Notes: generated by a model from the sequence alone, not told the origin. Shown: positions 1 through 8,671, counted from the first letter of the stretch. The stretch is 64,000 nt of DNA from Solibacillus palustris (GCF_022549215.1 NZ_JAKZFC010000008.1:102876-166875); one strand, 5' to 3'. Made by a program: numbers and translations.

Positions 1-138
1 GATGAGGCGATGCTTGTGGAACGATTAGGGCATGATATTCATATTGTTGAAAGCAGCTATGAGAACGTCAAAATGACCACGCAGGAAGATTTAATTTTCG
101 GTGAGGCTATTTTAAATCGCCGAAAGCAAATCATTTAA
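1..138 (+). CDS. ispD: IspD C-terminus (partial)
   Basis: The last 45 codons of 2-C-methyl-D-erythritol 4-phosphate cytidylyltransferase, the MEP-pathway enzyme that makes CDP-methylerythritol. The 5' end lies outside the window and the TAA is at 136-138. The tail reads as the typical IspD end, with a V-K-M-T-T-x-x-D-L motif near the C-terminus. ispF of the same pathway is the next gene, 302 bases downstream, as in B. subtilis. Unlike in many Bacillales the two do not overlap, because a terminator and a repeat element separate them. Confidence 0.85.
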   Translation, partial: DEAMLVERLGHDIHIVESSYENVKMTTQEDLIFGEAILNRRKQII

Positions 139-141
139 TAA

Positions 142-182
142 AAATACCTTGAAAAATGTGAATGTTTTTTCAAGGTATTTTA
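142..182 (+). terminator. ispD terminator
   Basis: Inverted repeat AATACCTTGAAAAA / TTTTTTCAAGGTATT with an 8-base loop, directly after the ispD stop codon and ending in a short T-rich tail. Confidence 0.75.
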
Positions 183-188
183 GTTTGC

Positions 189-327
189 TTCAGCAAATTC
201 TTTTTGTACCACGCGTAAAGCGACAGGTACATTCATCCCCCATTTCTAAAAGTGGGGGATGAATGCCAAGTATGTCCTTCACTCAAAGGGAAAAAACCTG
301 TTCGCAATTACGCCTTAGCGTAATTGA
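189..327 (+). repeat. Dispersed composite repeat, copy A
   Basis: This fills most of the 302-bp ispD-ispF gap. Its left end (189-211) matches the left end of copy C at 56061. Its right end, AAAAAACCTG followed by CAATTACGC-ctta-GCGTAATTG (305-326), matches the ends of copies B and C. The core differs: a 13-bp perfect hairpin, CATTCATCCCCCA / TGGGGGATGAATG (230-242 / 253-265), with a 10-base loop and no T tract. It is non-coding and not a known IS end. A TATACT at 371-376, after the repeat, is the best -10 candidate for ispF, but it has no clear -35. Confidence 0.7.
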
Positions 328-440
328 TTGTCAATTTGTTACGAAATGTGCTTTTTCACAAGAAGTTGATTATACTAGAACTAATGAGATTACGAGAAAG
401 AAGGTGAAGGCTAGCTTTATTAGTTTAAGCTAGCGGATAT

Positions 441-917
441 ATGTTTCGAATTGGGCAAGGTTTTGACGTTCACGAATTTGCAGAAGGACGTCCATTAATT
501 TTAGGCGGTATTACCATTCCACATGAGCGTGGATTATTAGGGCATTCAGATGCAGATGTATTACTACACACAGTAACAGACGCAGCACTAGGCGCAATCG
601 GTGAAGGTGATATCGGACGTCATTTCCCAGATACAGATCCAGAATGGAAAGATGCGGATTCAGCGAAATTACTATCGTACATTTGGAAAATGGTTGAGGA
701 ACGAGGTTATAAATTAGGTAATGTGGATTGCACGATTATGGCACAACGCCCAAAGATGGCACCGTATATCGAGCCAATGCGCAATCGTATTGCAGAATTG
801 TTAAATGCCGACTCATCACAAGTCAATGTGAAAGCAACGACAACTGAAAAACTAGGTTTTGTTGGTCGTGAAGAAGGGATTGCCTCAATGGCAACAATAC
901 TTTTAGTAAAAGCCTAA
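441..917 (+). CDS. ispF: 2-C-methyl-D-erythritol 2,4-cyclodiphosphate synthase
   Basis: 158 residues, the normal length. It converts CDP-methylerythritol 2-phosphate to the cyclic diphosphate, releasing CMP, in the cytosolic MEP isoprenoid pathway. The Zn ligands are visible as Asp9, His11 (in FDVH) and His43 (the HTVTD segment). The glycine-rich [11 protein letters not shown] and the late ATTTEKLGF motif, which lines the active site, are intact. The family acts as a homotrimer with active sites between subunits. It follows ispD in the usual order and ends at a hairpin, so it is probably its own short transcription unit. Confidence 0.97.
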   Translation: MFRIGQGFDVHEFAEGRPLILGGITIPHERGLLGHSDADVLLHTVTDAALGAIGEGDIGRHFPDTDPEWKDADSAKLLSYIWKMVEERGYKLGNVDCTIMAQRPKMAPYIEPMRNRIAELLNADSSQVNVKATTTEKLGFVGREEGIASMATILLVKA

Positions 918-924
918 TCAAGAA

Positions 925-960
925 GGTGTGCGTCACATTTCGACGTGCACCACTTTTATT
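925..960 (+). terminator. ispF terminator
   Basis: GGTGTGCGTC (925-934) pairs with GACGTGCACC (942-951) and is followed by a T-rich tail. Confidence 0.75.
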
Positions 961-1037
961 TAACAACTTCAAGTGGTAAAATGAACAAAGTTAAAAGGGT
1001 CGATTTTATTTGACGCTTAAATTTAGGAGGCAATATT

Positions 1038-2498
1038 ATGACGAAACCAGTTCGCGTTCGTTATGCACCATCGCCAACAGGATTTTTACACATCGGTGGC
1101 GCACGTACAGCTTTATTCAACTATTTATATGCTAAGCACCATGGCGGTACTTTCGTAGTACGTATTGAAGATACAGATATCGAGCGTAACGTAGAGGGCG
1201 GCGAAGCTTCTCAGTTAGATAACTTGCGTTGGTTAGGTATTACACCAGATGAGTCTATTGACATCGGTGGTCCATACGCACCATACCGACAAATGGAGCG
1301 TTTAGATATTTATAAAGAACACGCTGACAAATTATTAGCAGAAGGCAAAGCATATAAATGTTTCTGTTCTTCTGAAGAATTAGAAGCATCTCGTGAAACG
1401 CAAAAAGCACAAGGCGTAGCTGCACCAGCTTATGATGGTAAATGCCGTCACTTAACTGCAGAAGAAGTAGCTCAAAAAGAGGCTGCTGGTATTGCTCATA
1501 CAATTCGTATGCGAGTTCCAGAAGGCGTTACGTATAAATTCAATGACTTAGTTCGTGGGGATGTATCATTCGAATCGAAAGATATTGGGGATTGGGTATT
1601 AGTAAAAGCTAATGGTATTCCAACTTACAACTATGCTGTAGTGTTAGACGATCACTTCATGGAAATTTCACATGTATTCCGTGGGGAGGAGCATTTATCA
1701 AACACGCCAAAACAAATGATGATTTTTGATGCATTTGGCTGGGAGTATCCACGCTTCGGTCATATGACATTAATCGTTAATGAAGACCGTAAAAAATTAT
1801 CAAAACGTGATGAATCGATTATCCAATTCATTACGCAATATAAAGACCTTGGATACTTACCAGAAGCAATGTTTAACTTCTTCGCGTTACTTGGCTGGTC
1901 TCCAGAAGGTGAAGAAGAAATCTTCTCACATGATGAGTTCGTCAAAATGTTCGATGAAAAGCGTTTATCAAAATCAGCATCTATGTTTGATAAAACAAAG
2001 CTTACTTGGATGAATAACCAATACATCAAAAAATTACCACGCGAAGAGGTTGTGGCGTTAGCATTACCACACTTACAAAAAGCTGGACTTTTACCGGAAG
2101 AATTATCTGCCGAACAACAAGCTTGGGCGTCTGACTTAATCGGTCTTTACCATGAGCAAATGAGTTTCGGTGCAGAAATCGTTGAGTTATCGAGCCTATT
2201 CTTCACAGAAGAAATTTCATATGATGAAGAAGCGAAAGAAGTATTAGCTGGTGAAACTGTTCCAACAGTAATGGCTGCATTTAAGGCACAATTAGAATCA
2301 TTAGAGTCATTTGACGCAGCTTCAATTAAAGCGGCAATTAAGGCTGTTCAAAAAGAAACGGGTGTAAAAGGTAAAGGCTTATTCATGCCAATCCGTGTTG
2401 TGACAACAGGTCAAACACACGGTCCAGAATTAGCAGATGCGATTGCCTTAATCGGTAAAGAAAAGGCGATTGTACGTGTAGGGAAATTTTCCGTTTAA
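1038..2498 (+). CDS. gltX: Glutamyl-tRNA synthetase
   Basis: 486 residues, a class Ib aminoacyl-tRNA synthetase. The HIGH-type signature is [10 protein letters not shown] (about residues 16-25) and the KMSKS-type loop is KLSKR (near residue 254). An insert with two Cys (CFCSS, about 113) and a further Cys-His pair lies in the zinc-binding region. In Bacillus the enzyme is non-discriminating and also charges tRNA-Gln for the transamidation route; that is family knowledge, not visible here. A strong AGGAGG precedes the ATG by eight bases. It lies upstream of the Cys T-box leader, as in B. subtilis gltX-cysE-cysS. Confidence 0.97.
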   Translation: MTKPVRVRYAPSPTGFLHIGGARTALFNYLYAKHHGGTFVVRIEDTDIERNVEGGEASQLDNLRWLGITPDESIDIGGPYAPYRQMERLDIYKEHADKLLAEGKAYKCFCSSEELEASRETQKAQGVAAPAYDGKCRHLTAEEVAQKEAAGIAHTIRMRVPEGVTYKFNDLVRGDVSFESKDIGDWVLVKANGIPTYNYAVVLDDHFMEISHVFRGEEHLSNTPKQMMIFDAFGWEYPRFGHMTLIVNEDRKKLSKRDESIIQFITQYKDLGYLPEAMFNFFALLGWSPEGEEEIFSHDEFVKMFDEKRLSKSASMFDKTKLTWMNNQYIKKLPREEVVALALPHLQKAGLLPEELSAEQQAWASDLIGLYHEQMSFGAEIVELSSLFFTEEISYDEEAKEVLAGETVPTVMAAFKAQLESLESFDAASIKAAIKAVQKETGVKGKGLFMPIRVVTTGQTHGPELADAIALIGKEKAIVRVGKFSV

Positions 2499-2523
2499 TT
2501 GCTTTTTCGAATAAACAAATTGA

Positions 2524-2551
2524 TTGATTTTTTAAAAAATAAATGTACAAT
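2524..2551 (+). promoter_or_regulatory. Candidate promoter for cysE T-box transcript
   Basis: TTGATT (2524-2529), 16-base spacer, TACAAT (2546-2551). The AAATGTACAAT block is directly repeated, giving a second possible -10 at 2557-2562. Confidence 0.5.
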
Positions 2552-2574
2552 AAATGTACAATTTATTATAACGT

Positions 2575-2838
2575 TAACACGTCGAGAGGGAGAAGTACGC
2601 AGCGCATACCTTTTAGAGAGGATCATCACCGGCTGAAAGTGATCTAGGTCAAGGCAAAGCAGAAGTGCACCTTCGAGTATTTAATTGAACTAATAGTAGG
2701 TTAAATCGCCTTGTCCTCGTTACCGGACTTTCAAGTGGAAGAAACATGTAGCTTTCTTCAACCAGAGTGGAACCGCGCGTATTATGCGTCTCTGTCATCC
2801 TATTTAGGTGGCAGAGGCGTTTTTTTTTTTTTTTTTTC
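2575..2838 (+). promoter_or_regulatory. T-box leader (tRNA-Cys) of cysE-cysS
   Basis: The T-box core AGAGTGGAACCGCGCG is at 2764-2779. A terminator stem follows (about 2785-2819, GUCUCUGUCAUCC / GGUGGCAGAGGC), then a run of 18 T. The specifier codon is best read as TGC (Cys) at 2666-2668, followed by the expected purine. The bulge TGGA pairs with a UCCA acceptor end, agreeing with the U discriminator of tRNA-Cys. Uncharged tRNA-Cys should stabilise the antiterminator and switch on cysE-cysS. It fills the 369-bp gap after gltX. Confidence 0.93.
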
Positions 2839-2867
2839 TAAAAAGAAAAAAGAGAGAGGGCAAGAGC

Positions 2868-3512
2868 ATGTTTAAACGAATAAGGGAAGATATCGATAAT
2901 ATTTTTGAAAATGACCCGGCAGCACGTAGCGTATTTGAAGTTGTATTAACGTATTCGGGCTTACATGCCATTTGGTCACATCGAATTGCGCATTGTTTTT
3001 TCAAACGTAAATTTTTCTTTGTTGCACGTGCCATTTCTCAAATTAGTCGATTCTTTACCGGTATCGAAATTCACCCAGGTGCAAAAATTGGGCGCCGATT
3101 TTTCATTGACCACGGTATGGGAGTCGTGATTGGTGAAACATGTGAAATCGGCAACGATGTTACGCTCTATCAAGGAGTGACACTTGGTGGTACGGGTAAG
3201 GAAAAGGGGAAACGTCACCCAACGTTAGAAGACGGGGTATTAGTTGCGACGGGAGCGAAAGTACTGGGCTCGATTACTATTGGTGTAAACAGTAAAATTG
3301 GCGCGGGCTCAGTTGTCTTAAAAGAAGTGCCGCCAAATGCAACTGTTGTTGGGATTCCGGGTAAGGTTGTTATGATTGACGGCGTTCGGACAGAAGCGAA
3401 AAAGTTCGATCACCAAAACATCCCTGACCCAGTCGGTGATCGCTGTGATTCATTAGAAAAAACACTTGAACAATTACAGCAAGAAATTGCAAACTTAAAA
3501 AAGGAGCAATGA
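2868..3512 (+). CDS. cysE: Serine O-acetyltransferase
   Basis: 214 residues. It transfers acetyl from acetyl-CoA to L-serine, the first committed step of cysteine synthesis. An N-terminal helical part is followed by a left-handed beta-helix built from hexapeptide repeats (about 65-175), with the active-site [12 protein letters not shown] segment and [13 protein letters not shown] loop. I chose the ATG at 2868 because GAGAGAGGG sits just upstream; an in-frame extension back to 2808 would translate the T-box terminator and its T run. The stop overlaps the start region of cysS, so both are one T-box-controlled operon. Confidence 0.95.
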   Translation: MFKRIREDIDNIFENDPAARSVFEVVLTYSGLHAIWSHRIAHCFFKRKFFFVARAISQISRFFTGIEIHPGAKIGRRFFIDHGMGVVIGETCEIGNDVTLYQGVTLGGTGKEKGKRHPTLEDGVLVATGAKVLGSITIGVNSKIGAGSVVLKEVPPNATVVGIPGKVVMIDGVRTEAKKFDHQNIPDPVGDRCDSLEKTLEQLQQEIANLKKEQ

Positions 3513-3514
3513 TT

Positions 3515-4918
3515 ATGAGCATTCAAATTTTTAATACATTAACACGACAAAAAGAGGCATTCGTGCCATTAGAAGAAGGCAAAGTAAGCATGTATGTATG
3601 CGGACCGACCGTATACAACTACATTCATATTGGGAATTCACGTCCAGTTATCGTCTATGATACAGTGCGACGCTATTTGCAATACGCAGGTTACGATGTA
3701 AAATTCGTATCAAATTTTACAGACGTTGATGACAAAATTATTAAAGCGGCAAATGAGTTAGGTGAGGAAACATCAGCATTAACAGAGCGTTTTATCGCGG
3801 CGTATTTTGAAGATATTACAGCATTAGGCTGCAAAAAAGCAGATGCACATCCACGTGTAACTGAGCATATGGACGATATTATTGAGTTTATTCGAGTGCT
3901 AATTGACAAGGGCTATGCATATGAATCTCAAGGCGATGTTTACTACCGCACACGTAAGTTTAATGGCTACGGAAAATTAAGCCAACAATCTGTTGATGAT
4001 TTAAAGGTCGGGGCACGTATTGAGGCGGGCGAGAAAAAAGAAGACCCATTAGATTTCGCACTATGGAAAGCGGCAAAGCCAGGAGAAGTGAAATGGGATT
4101 CACCATGGGGAGCTGGGCGTCCAGGTTGGCATATTGAATGTTCAGTAATGGCACGTGAGCACTTAGGTGATACAATCGATATTCACGCTGGTGGGCAAGA
4201 TTTAACATTCCCACATCATGAAAACGAAATCGCGCAATCAGAAGCGCATAATGACAAAACATTTGCGCGTTACTGGATGCATAATGGGTATATTAATATC
4301 GATAACGAAAAAATGTCGAAGTCTTTAGGTAACTTTATTTTAGTTCATGACATTCGCCAACAAATCGACCCACAAGTACTCCGTTTCTTCATGCTATCTG
4401 TACATTACCGTCATCCAATCAACTTTGCGCAAGATTTAGTGGAAGCCGCGAAAAATGGTTTAGATCGTATCCGTACATCTTATGCGAACGTAGAGCACCG
4501 ATTAGCTTCATCTGCAAGTTTGGGAGATAATAGTGAAGAATGGATTGCAAAGGTGAACCAAGCAAAAGTTGATTTCGAGCTAGCGATGAACGATGACTTC
4601 AACACGGCAAATGCGATTTCAGTATTATTCGAACTATCTCGTATTGCTAACGTCTACTTAAACGAAGCAAATACGGATAAAGCTGTGCTACAAGCTATCT
4701 TGACGATGTTCGATACAATTGGTGGTGTATTAGGGATTCAAGTAAAAGTAGAGGCTGGTTTACTTGATGAAGAAATTGAAGCGTTAATCGAGAAACGTAA
4801 TGCAGCGCGTAAAAATCGTGATTTTGCACGTTCAGACGAAATTCGTGATCAATTACTTAGCATGGATATCGTATTGGAAGATACTCGTCAAGGGACGCGC
4901 TGGAAACGAGGCCAATAA
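3515..4918 (+). CDS. cysS: Cysteinyl-tRNA synthetase
   Basis: 467 residues, class Ia synthetase. The HIGH motif appears as HIGN ([11 protein letters not shown], about 30-40), KMSKS is intact (near residue 266), and the zinc ligands follow the family pattern: the CGPTVYN Cys, ECSVM Cys and the [13 protein letters not shown]is/Glu. Two ATGs are possible: 3509, forming an ATGA overlap with cysE but only two bases from the AAGGAG, and 3515, eight bases from it. The latter also aligns with the B. subtilis N-terminus. It is controlled by the upstream Cys T-box. Confidence 0.97.
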   Translation: MSIQIFNTLTRQKEAFVPLEEGKVSMYVCGPTVYNYIHIGNSRPVIVYDTVRRYLQYAGYDVKFVSNFTDVDDKIIKAANELGEETSALTERFIAAYFEDITALGCKKADAHPRVTEHMDDIIEFIRVLIDKGYAYESQGDVYYRTRKFNGYGKLSQQSVDDLKVGARIEAGEKKEDPLDFALWKAAKPGEVKWDSPWGAGRPGWHIECSVMAREHLGDTIDIHAGGQDLTFPHHENEIAQSEAHNDKTFARYWMHNGYINIDNEKMSKSLGNFILVHDIRQQIDPQVLRFFMLSVHYRHPINFAQDLVEAAKNGLDRIRTSYANVEHRLASSASLGDNSEEWIAKVNQAKVDFELAMNDDFNTANAISVLFELSRIANVYLNEANTDKAVLQAILTMFDTIGGVLGIQVKVEAGLLDEEIEALIEKRNAARKNRDFARSDEIRDQLLSMDIVLEDTRQGTRWKRGQ

Positions 4919-5325
4919 TGCAATCATCTCATGAAATAAAGCAATTAAATGCATTGGCACTTGCCTATATGGGCGATGCCGTGCTAGAACAACGCATTCG
5001 CAAGCATTTAATTTTATTAGGTCGTGCAAAGCCACATACATTGCACAAAGAAGCCACAAAGTATGTATCAGCAAAAGCGCAAGCAAATATTGTACACCGA
5101 ATGATTGATGAAAATTTTTTAACAGAAGAGGAACAGGCGGTATTTCGTAGAGGACGTAATGCGAAATCCGGCTCTGTTCCTAAAAATACAGACGTACGCA
5201 CATATCGTAATAGCTCGGGCTTTGAGGCGGTATTAGGCTATCTATTTTTATGTGAAGAGCTAGCGCGGGCAAATGAAATTATCGACTATGCAATTGTTAT
5301 TGTAGAGCAGTCAAAAGGAGTGTAA
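4918..5325 (+). CDS. mrnC: Mini-ribonuclease III
   Basis: 135 residues, an RNase III catalytic domain without the double-stranded-RNA-binding domain. In B. subtilis it matures the ends of 23S rRNA. The conserved LALAYMGDAVLE helix near residue 10 carries the catalytic acidic residue, and a second acidic helix is near the C-terminus (LFLCEELARANEI). The ATG overlaps the cysS stop by one base (TAATG), implying translational coupling in the cysE-cysS-mrnC-rlmB-rae1 run. The same order is found in B. subtilis (formerly yazC). Confidence 0.95.
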   Translation: MQSSHEIKQLNALALAYMGDAVLEQRIRKHLILLGRAKPHTLHKEATKYVSAKAQANIVHRMIDENFLTEEEQAVFRRGRNAKSGSVPKNTDVRTYRNSSGFEAVLGYLFLCEELARANEIIDYAIVIVEQSKGV

Positions 5326-5327
5326 TT

Positions 5328-6197
5328 ATGGCGGAAAAAAGACAACGAGATCGAAATCATAAAGCGCCACGTGATTTTAAAGGCCGTGACAAAAAGCCGG
5401 CCTTTAAAACACAAGAGAAAAAACAGCCGGACAAGCCGCAAAATGCTCCCGAAGTAGTAAATGGGGAAATGATTGCAGGTAAAAATCCAGTACTTGAGGC
5501 ATTACGTTCTGGGCGTGAAATTAACAAAGTATGGATTGCTGAAGGTGTAAAGAAAACAGGGATTCAAGAATTAATCGATTTAGCAAAAGAACAAGGTGTA
5601 TTAGTGCAATTCGTTCCAAAGCAAAAGATTGATAAATTAGCAGATAATCACCAAGGAATTGTCGCTTCTGTCGCGGCGTATGATTATGCAGAGCTAGATG
5701 ATTTATTTGTTGTCGCCAAAGCAAAAAATGAAGACCCATTTTTCATCATTTTAGATGAGTTGGAAGACCCGCATAACCTAGGGTCCATTATGCGTACAGC
5801 AGATGCAATTGGTGCACATGGGATCATTATCCCGAAACGTCGCGCGGTAGGTTTAACAGCTGTTGTAGCTAAAGCTTCAACAGGCGCAATTGAACATGTT
5901 CCTGTTGTTCGTGTGACAAATTTAGCACAAACAGTAGATGAGCTAAAAGATCGCGGTGTATGGATTGCTGGTACAGACGCGAAAGGTTCTCAAGATTATC
6001 GCAAAATGGATGCAACATTGCCGCTAGCTTTAATTATTGGTAGTGAGGGTAAAGGAATGAGCCGTCTATTAAATGATAAATGTGATTTCTTATACCATTT
6101 ACCAATGATCGGTCATGTAACATCGTTAAACGCTTCAGTTGCGGCAGCGCTACTAATGTACGAAGTGTACCGTAAACGCCAAGAAGTAAACGGCTAA
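5328..6197 (+). CDS. rlmB: 23S rRNA (guanosine-2'-O-)-methyltransferase RlmB family
   Basis: 289 residues. A highly basic, low-complexity extension (about 1-45, rich in Lys/Arg/Gln/Pro) precedes an L30e-like substrate-binding domain (AGKNPVLEALRSG) and a SpoU/TrmH methyltransferase domain. The three SPOUT motifs are clear: NLGSIMRTADAIGAHG, IGSEGKGMSRLL and SLNASVAAALLMYEVYR, forming the knotted S-adenosylmethionine site. It starts two bases after the mrnC stop. In B. subtilis this is YacO; the modified nucleotide by homology is Gm2251-type in 23S rRNA, but the precise target cannot be read from sequence. Confidence 0.93.
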   Translation: MAEKRQRDRNHKAPRDFKGRDKKPAFKTQEKKQPDKPQNAPEVVNGEMIAGKNPVLEALRSGREINKVWIAEGVKKTGIQELIDLAKEQGVLVQFVPKQKIDKLADNHQGIVASVAAYDYAELDDLFVVAKAKNEDPFFIILDELEDPHNLGSIMRTADAIGAHGIIIPKRRAVGLTAVVAKASTGAIEHVPVVRVTNLAQTVDELKDRGVWIAGTDAKGSQDYRKMDATLPLALIIGSEGKGMSRLLNDKCDFLYHLPMIGHVTSLNASVAAALLMYEVYRKRQEVNG

Positions 6198-6198
6198 T

Positions 6199-6711
6199 AT
6201 GCAAAATATTTTGCTAGTAGACGGCTATAACATGATTGGCGCTTGGCGTGAGCTTCGTCCTCTGCGTGAGCCACATTTTGAAGATGCCCGCGATCGCTTA
6301 ATTGAGCGAATGGCGGAATATAAAGCACATACAGGTTGGCGCGTCATTGTTGTCTTTGATGCGCATCTTGTTCCTGGTACGGAGCAGCTTTATATTCAGC
6401 ATGCTGTTGAAGTGATTTATACCCGCAAAAATGAAACTGCGGATGAGCGTATTGAAAAATTATCCAATGAGTTAAAAGGCCGCAAAGTTCAAATTCATGT
6501 AGCCACATCTGATATGACTGAACAAAATGTTGTCTTTGGTCATGGTGCGCTGCGAAAATCAGCACGTGAGCTTGAAATTGAAATGCAAATTATTCAATCG
6601 AAAATTTCATCGAAAGTAAAAGAAGCGCGCGATGAAAAACCTGCTTCACGCATTAAATTATCAAAGGAAGTAGAGTTGCAATTTGAAAAGTGGAGAAGAG
6701 GGCTTAAATAA
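6199..6711 (+). CDS. rae1: Ribosome-associated endoribonuclease Rae1 (YacP)
   Basis: 170 residues with a NYN/PIN-like fold. The opening ILLVDGYNMIG carries the first catalytic Asp, and VVFDAH and YTRKNETADERIE supply further acidic residues of the metal site. B. subtilis Rae1 enters the ribosomal A site and cleaves specific mRNAs during translation. It is the last gene of the cysE operon run, with one base between it and the rlmB stop. Position and length match the family. Confidence 0.93.
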   Translation: MQNILLVDGYNMIGAWRELRPLREPHFEDARDRLIERMAEYKAHTGWRVIVVFDAHLVPGTEQLYIQHAVEVIYTRKNETADERIEKLSNELKGRKVQIHVATSDMTEQNVVFGHGALRKSARELEIEMQIIQSKISSKVKEARDEKPASRIKLSKEVELQFEKWRRGLK

Positions 6712-6715
6712 TAGT

Positions 6716-6744
6716 TTGCTCGATTTTTCCAATTAAGTTATACT
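6716..6744 (+). promoter_or_regulatory. sigH promoter candidate
   Basis: TTGCTC (6716-6721), 17-base spacer, TATACT (6739-6744), starting just after the rae1 stop and 40 bases before the sigH start. A sigma-A type match. In B. subtilis, sigH transcription is repressed by AbrB; no operator could be read here. Confidence 0.6.
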
Positions 6745-6783
6745 GTTCCTAATTTATTCTGACGTAGCTCGAGGTGATTTTCA

Positions 6784-7431
6784 TTGCTTAAAAGTGAGAA
6801 GTTACAAATCGTACGGCAATTTGGACATTTATCAGATGAACAACTTGTAGAGCAAGTGCATCTAGGCAATACAGAAGCGTTAGATTTTTTGATTTCAAAG
6901 TATCGATTATTTGTGAAATCGAAAGCGCGGTCTTATTTTTTAGTAGGAGCGGACCGAGAAGATATTATTCAAGAAGGCATGATTGGTTTATACAAGGCAA
7001 TTCGTGATTTTAAAGAGGATAAGCTTGCATCGTTTCGCGCATTTGCTGAACTGTGCATTACAAGACAAATCATTACAGCAATCAAAACAGCTACACGTCA
7101 AAAGCATATTCCGCTGAATTCCTATGTATCGCTCGATAAGCCGATTTATGATGAGGAATCGGAGCGTACACTAATGGACATAATTACAAGTCCGATTTCA
7201 GATGACCCGGAGTATTTGATGATTAATCGTGAGGATTATCATTATTTAGAACAAAAGATGGGAGAAGTGCTGAGCGAGCTAGAACAACAAGTACTAACTC
7301 GCTATTTAGAGGGGCAATCCTATAATGAAATTTCTGAAGAATTAAATCGCCACGTCAAATCTATCGATAATGCATTGCAACGCGTCAAGCGGAAATTAGA
7401 GCGTCATTTAGAGCTAAAAGAAATGACCTAA
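6784..7431 (+). CDS. sigH: RNA polymerase sigma-H factor
   Basis: 215 residues, sigma-70 family. Region 2 has ADREDIIQEGMIGLYKAI (about 58-75), and the following FAELCITRQIITAIK is the -10 recognition and melting helix. The C-terminal region 4 helix-turn-helix is SYNEISEELNRHVKSIDNA (about 180-198). Sigma-H directs transition-state and early sporulation genes (spo0A, spoIIA, kinA). The start is TTG at 6784 with AGGTG eight bases upstream; no better start exists. Position between rae1 and rpmG-secE matches B. subtilis. Confidence 0.96.
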   Translation: MLKSEKLQIVRQFGHLSDEQLVEQVHLGNTEALDFLISKYRLFVKSKARSYFLVGADREDIIQEGMIGLYKAIRDFKEDKLASFRAFAELCITRQIITAIKTATRQKHIPLNSYVSLDKPIYDEESERTLMDIITSPISDDPEYLMINREDYHYLEQKMGEVLSELEQQVLTRYLEGQSYNEISEELNRHVKSIDNALQRVKRKLERHLELKEMT

Positions 7432-7447
7432 AGCATATGAGCCTTTG

Positions 7448-7476
7448 TTGACATTGACAAAATTAGGTGTTAGTCT
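7448..7476 (+). promoter_or_regulatory. rpmG-secE promoter
   Basis: TTGACA (7448-7453), 17-base spacer, TAGTCT (7471-7476) with an extended -10 TG at 7468-7469. A second TTGACA is directly adjacent (7454-7459). Confidence 0.6.
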
Positions 7477-7509
7477 TTAAAGGACAAAATGCCGAAAAGG
7501 TGATAAATT

Positions 7510-7656
7510 ATGGCAAAAAAAGTCGTTTTAAGTTGTGGAAAATGCGGCTCTCGAAACTATAGTATTCCGAAAAAAGAAGGAACTACAGAGCGTTTAGAGC
7601 TTAAAAAGTTTTGCTCGCATTGCAATGAACATACAATGCATAAACAAACGTTATAA
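7510..7656 (+). CDS. rpmG: 50S ribosomal protein L33 (zinc-binding form)
   Basis: 48 residues. It starts at the ATG at 7510 ([13 protein letters not shown]) with an AAAAGGTGA ribosome site. Two CxxC pairs (Cys9-Cys12 and Cys35-Cys38) form the zinc ribbon of the C+ type L33. It lies immediately upstream of secE, as B. subtilis rpmGB does. The Cys-containing form implies the genome may also encode a Cys-free paralogue for zinc starvation; none is in the window. Confidence 0.93.
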   Translation: MAKKVVLSCGKCGSRNYSIPKKEGTTERLELKKFCSHCNEHTMHKQTL

Positions 7657-7696
7657 ACGAAACATAGATTAATTTGTTGTTCGGGGGTAGGCGAAA

Positions 7697-7882
7697 ATGA
7701 GTAAGGTATCGAACTTTTTACAAGAAGTCGGCTCTGAAATGCGTAAAACAAGCTGGCCAAAAAGCAAAGAGCTAACGAAATATACGGTTGTTGTAATTTC
7801 AACAGTAATCGTAATGGCGTTATTCTTTACAGTTGTAGATCTAGGAGTCTCAGAATTATTCCGTTGGTTCTTGTCTCTATAA
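7697..7882 (+). CDS. secE: Preprotein translocase subunit SecE
   Basis: 61 residues, the short Gram-positive SecE with a single membrane span. An amphipathic N-terminal helix (SNFLQEVGSEMRKTSWPKSK, about 5-24) carries the conserved W-P. The transmembrane helix is about 32-54. It clamps SecY (encoded at 43480) in the SecYEG channel. It is 40 bases after rpmG and before nusG, the standard order. A hairpin and a repeat element separate it from nusG. Confidence 0.95.
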   Translation: MSKVSNFLQEVGSEMRKTSWPKSKELTKYTVVVISTVIVMALFFTVVDLGVSELFRWFLSL

Positions 7883-7907
7883 GCTAGGTCATGTTAATAT
7901 TGCGAAA

Positions 7908-7937
7908 GAGCCCGTCCATTTCAAATAACGGGTTTTT
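7908..7937 (+). terminator. Weak terminator after secE
   Basis: GCCCGT and ACGGGT flank a 13-base loop and run into TTTTTT. The stem is only about six pairs, so it may be partial; nusG may still be partly co-transcribed. Confidence 0.45.
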
Positions 7938-7976
7938 TCATTTGTTTTAAAACAAATACGTTTTGTTTGAAGAAAT

Positions 7977-8046
7977 AGATTTTTTAGAGGATTTTTTCGA
8001 GTTCGCTCGAAAAAATCTGGACGCAATTACGCCGAGGTGTAATTGA
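7977..8046 (+). repeat. Dispersed composite repeat, copy B
   Basis: Two hairpins in tandem. The first is TTTTTTCGAG / CTCGAAAAAA with a TTCG tetraloop (7992-8001 / 8006-8015). After CTGGACG comes CAATTACGCC / GGTGTAATTG (8024-8033 / 8036-8045). The roughly 70-bp unit aligns closely with 56188-56257 (copy C), and its right end with 303-327 (copy A). This copy lacks the left-end sequence shared by A and C. It lies between secE and nusG. Confidence 0.75.
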
Positions 8047-8119
8047 AGTAAGTAAATAGGGAAACACGCCTTAACACTTTTAATATAAAGGAGGGACGGA
8101 CGATTTAGTCCTACCTAAT

Positions 8120-8659
8120 ATGGAAAAAAATTGGTATGTAGTGCATACTTATTCTGGTTATGAAAACCGAGTAAAAGCAAATCTTGAAAAACGTGTGGAA
8201 ACGATGGGAATGCAAGATAAAATTTTCCGTGTTATCGTAGCAGAACACGAAGAAATCGACGTAAAAGAAGATGGTAAGAAAAAAGCAGTAATGCGTAAAA
8301 TCTTCCCTGGTTATGTATTGGTAGAACTAATCATGACTGATGATGCATGGTATGTGGTACGTAACACGCCAGGTGTAACGGGGTTCATCGGGTCTTCGGG
8401 TGGTGGCGTAAAACCAACTCCACTTTTACCGGAAGAAGCTGAGCGCTTACTTGCTCAAATGGGCATGAACGAACAACGATTAGGTGAAGTTGAAATTACT
8501 GTAGGTGAAGTTGTGGAAGTTCTTGAAGGACCATTCGCACACTTCCAAGGTCGCGTTGAAGAAGTAGATATCGAAAAAGCTAAATTAAAAGTTTTAGTTG
8601 ATATGTTCGGTCGCGAAACAGTGATGGAGCTTGACTTTAACCAAATTCAAAAAATATAG
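8120..8659 (+). CDS. nusG: Transcription termination/antitermination factor NusG
   Basis: 179 residues. The NGN domain (about 1-110, opening KNWYVVHTYSGYENRVKANL) is followed by the KOW domain (about 125-179, with VGEVVEVLEGPFAHFQG). It binds the clamp of RNA polymerase and modulates pausing. The ATG at 8120 is the only sensible start, yet the nearest Shine-Dalgarno (AAGGAGG, 8088-8094) is about 24 bases away across a small GGGAC/GTCCT stem. It follows secE and precedes rplK in the canonical order. The rplK promoter lies downstream, so nusG may be largely separate from rplK. Confidence 0.96.
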   Translation: MEKNWYVVHTYSGYENRVKANLEKRVETMGMQDKIFRVIVAEHEEIDVKEDGKKKAVMRKIFPGYVLVELIMTDDAWYVVRNTPGVTGFIGSSGGGVKPTPLLPEEAERLLAQMGMNEQRLGEVEITVGEVVEVLEGPFAHFQGRVEEVDIEKAKLKVLVDMFGRETVMELDFNQIQKI

Positions 8660-8671
8660 ATTTATTTATAC

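Noticed and set aside
2808..2867. N-terminal extension of CysE with a poly-Phe stretch
   Set aside because: It translates the T-box terminator and its T run; the ATG at 2868 has a good ribosome site and matches the family length.
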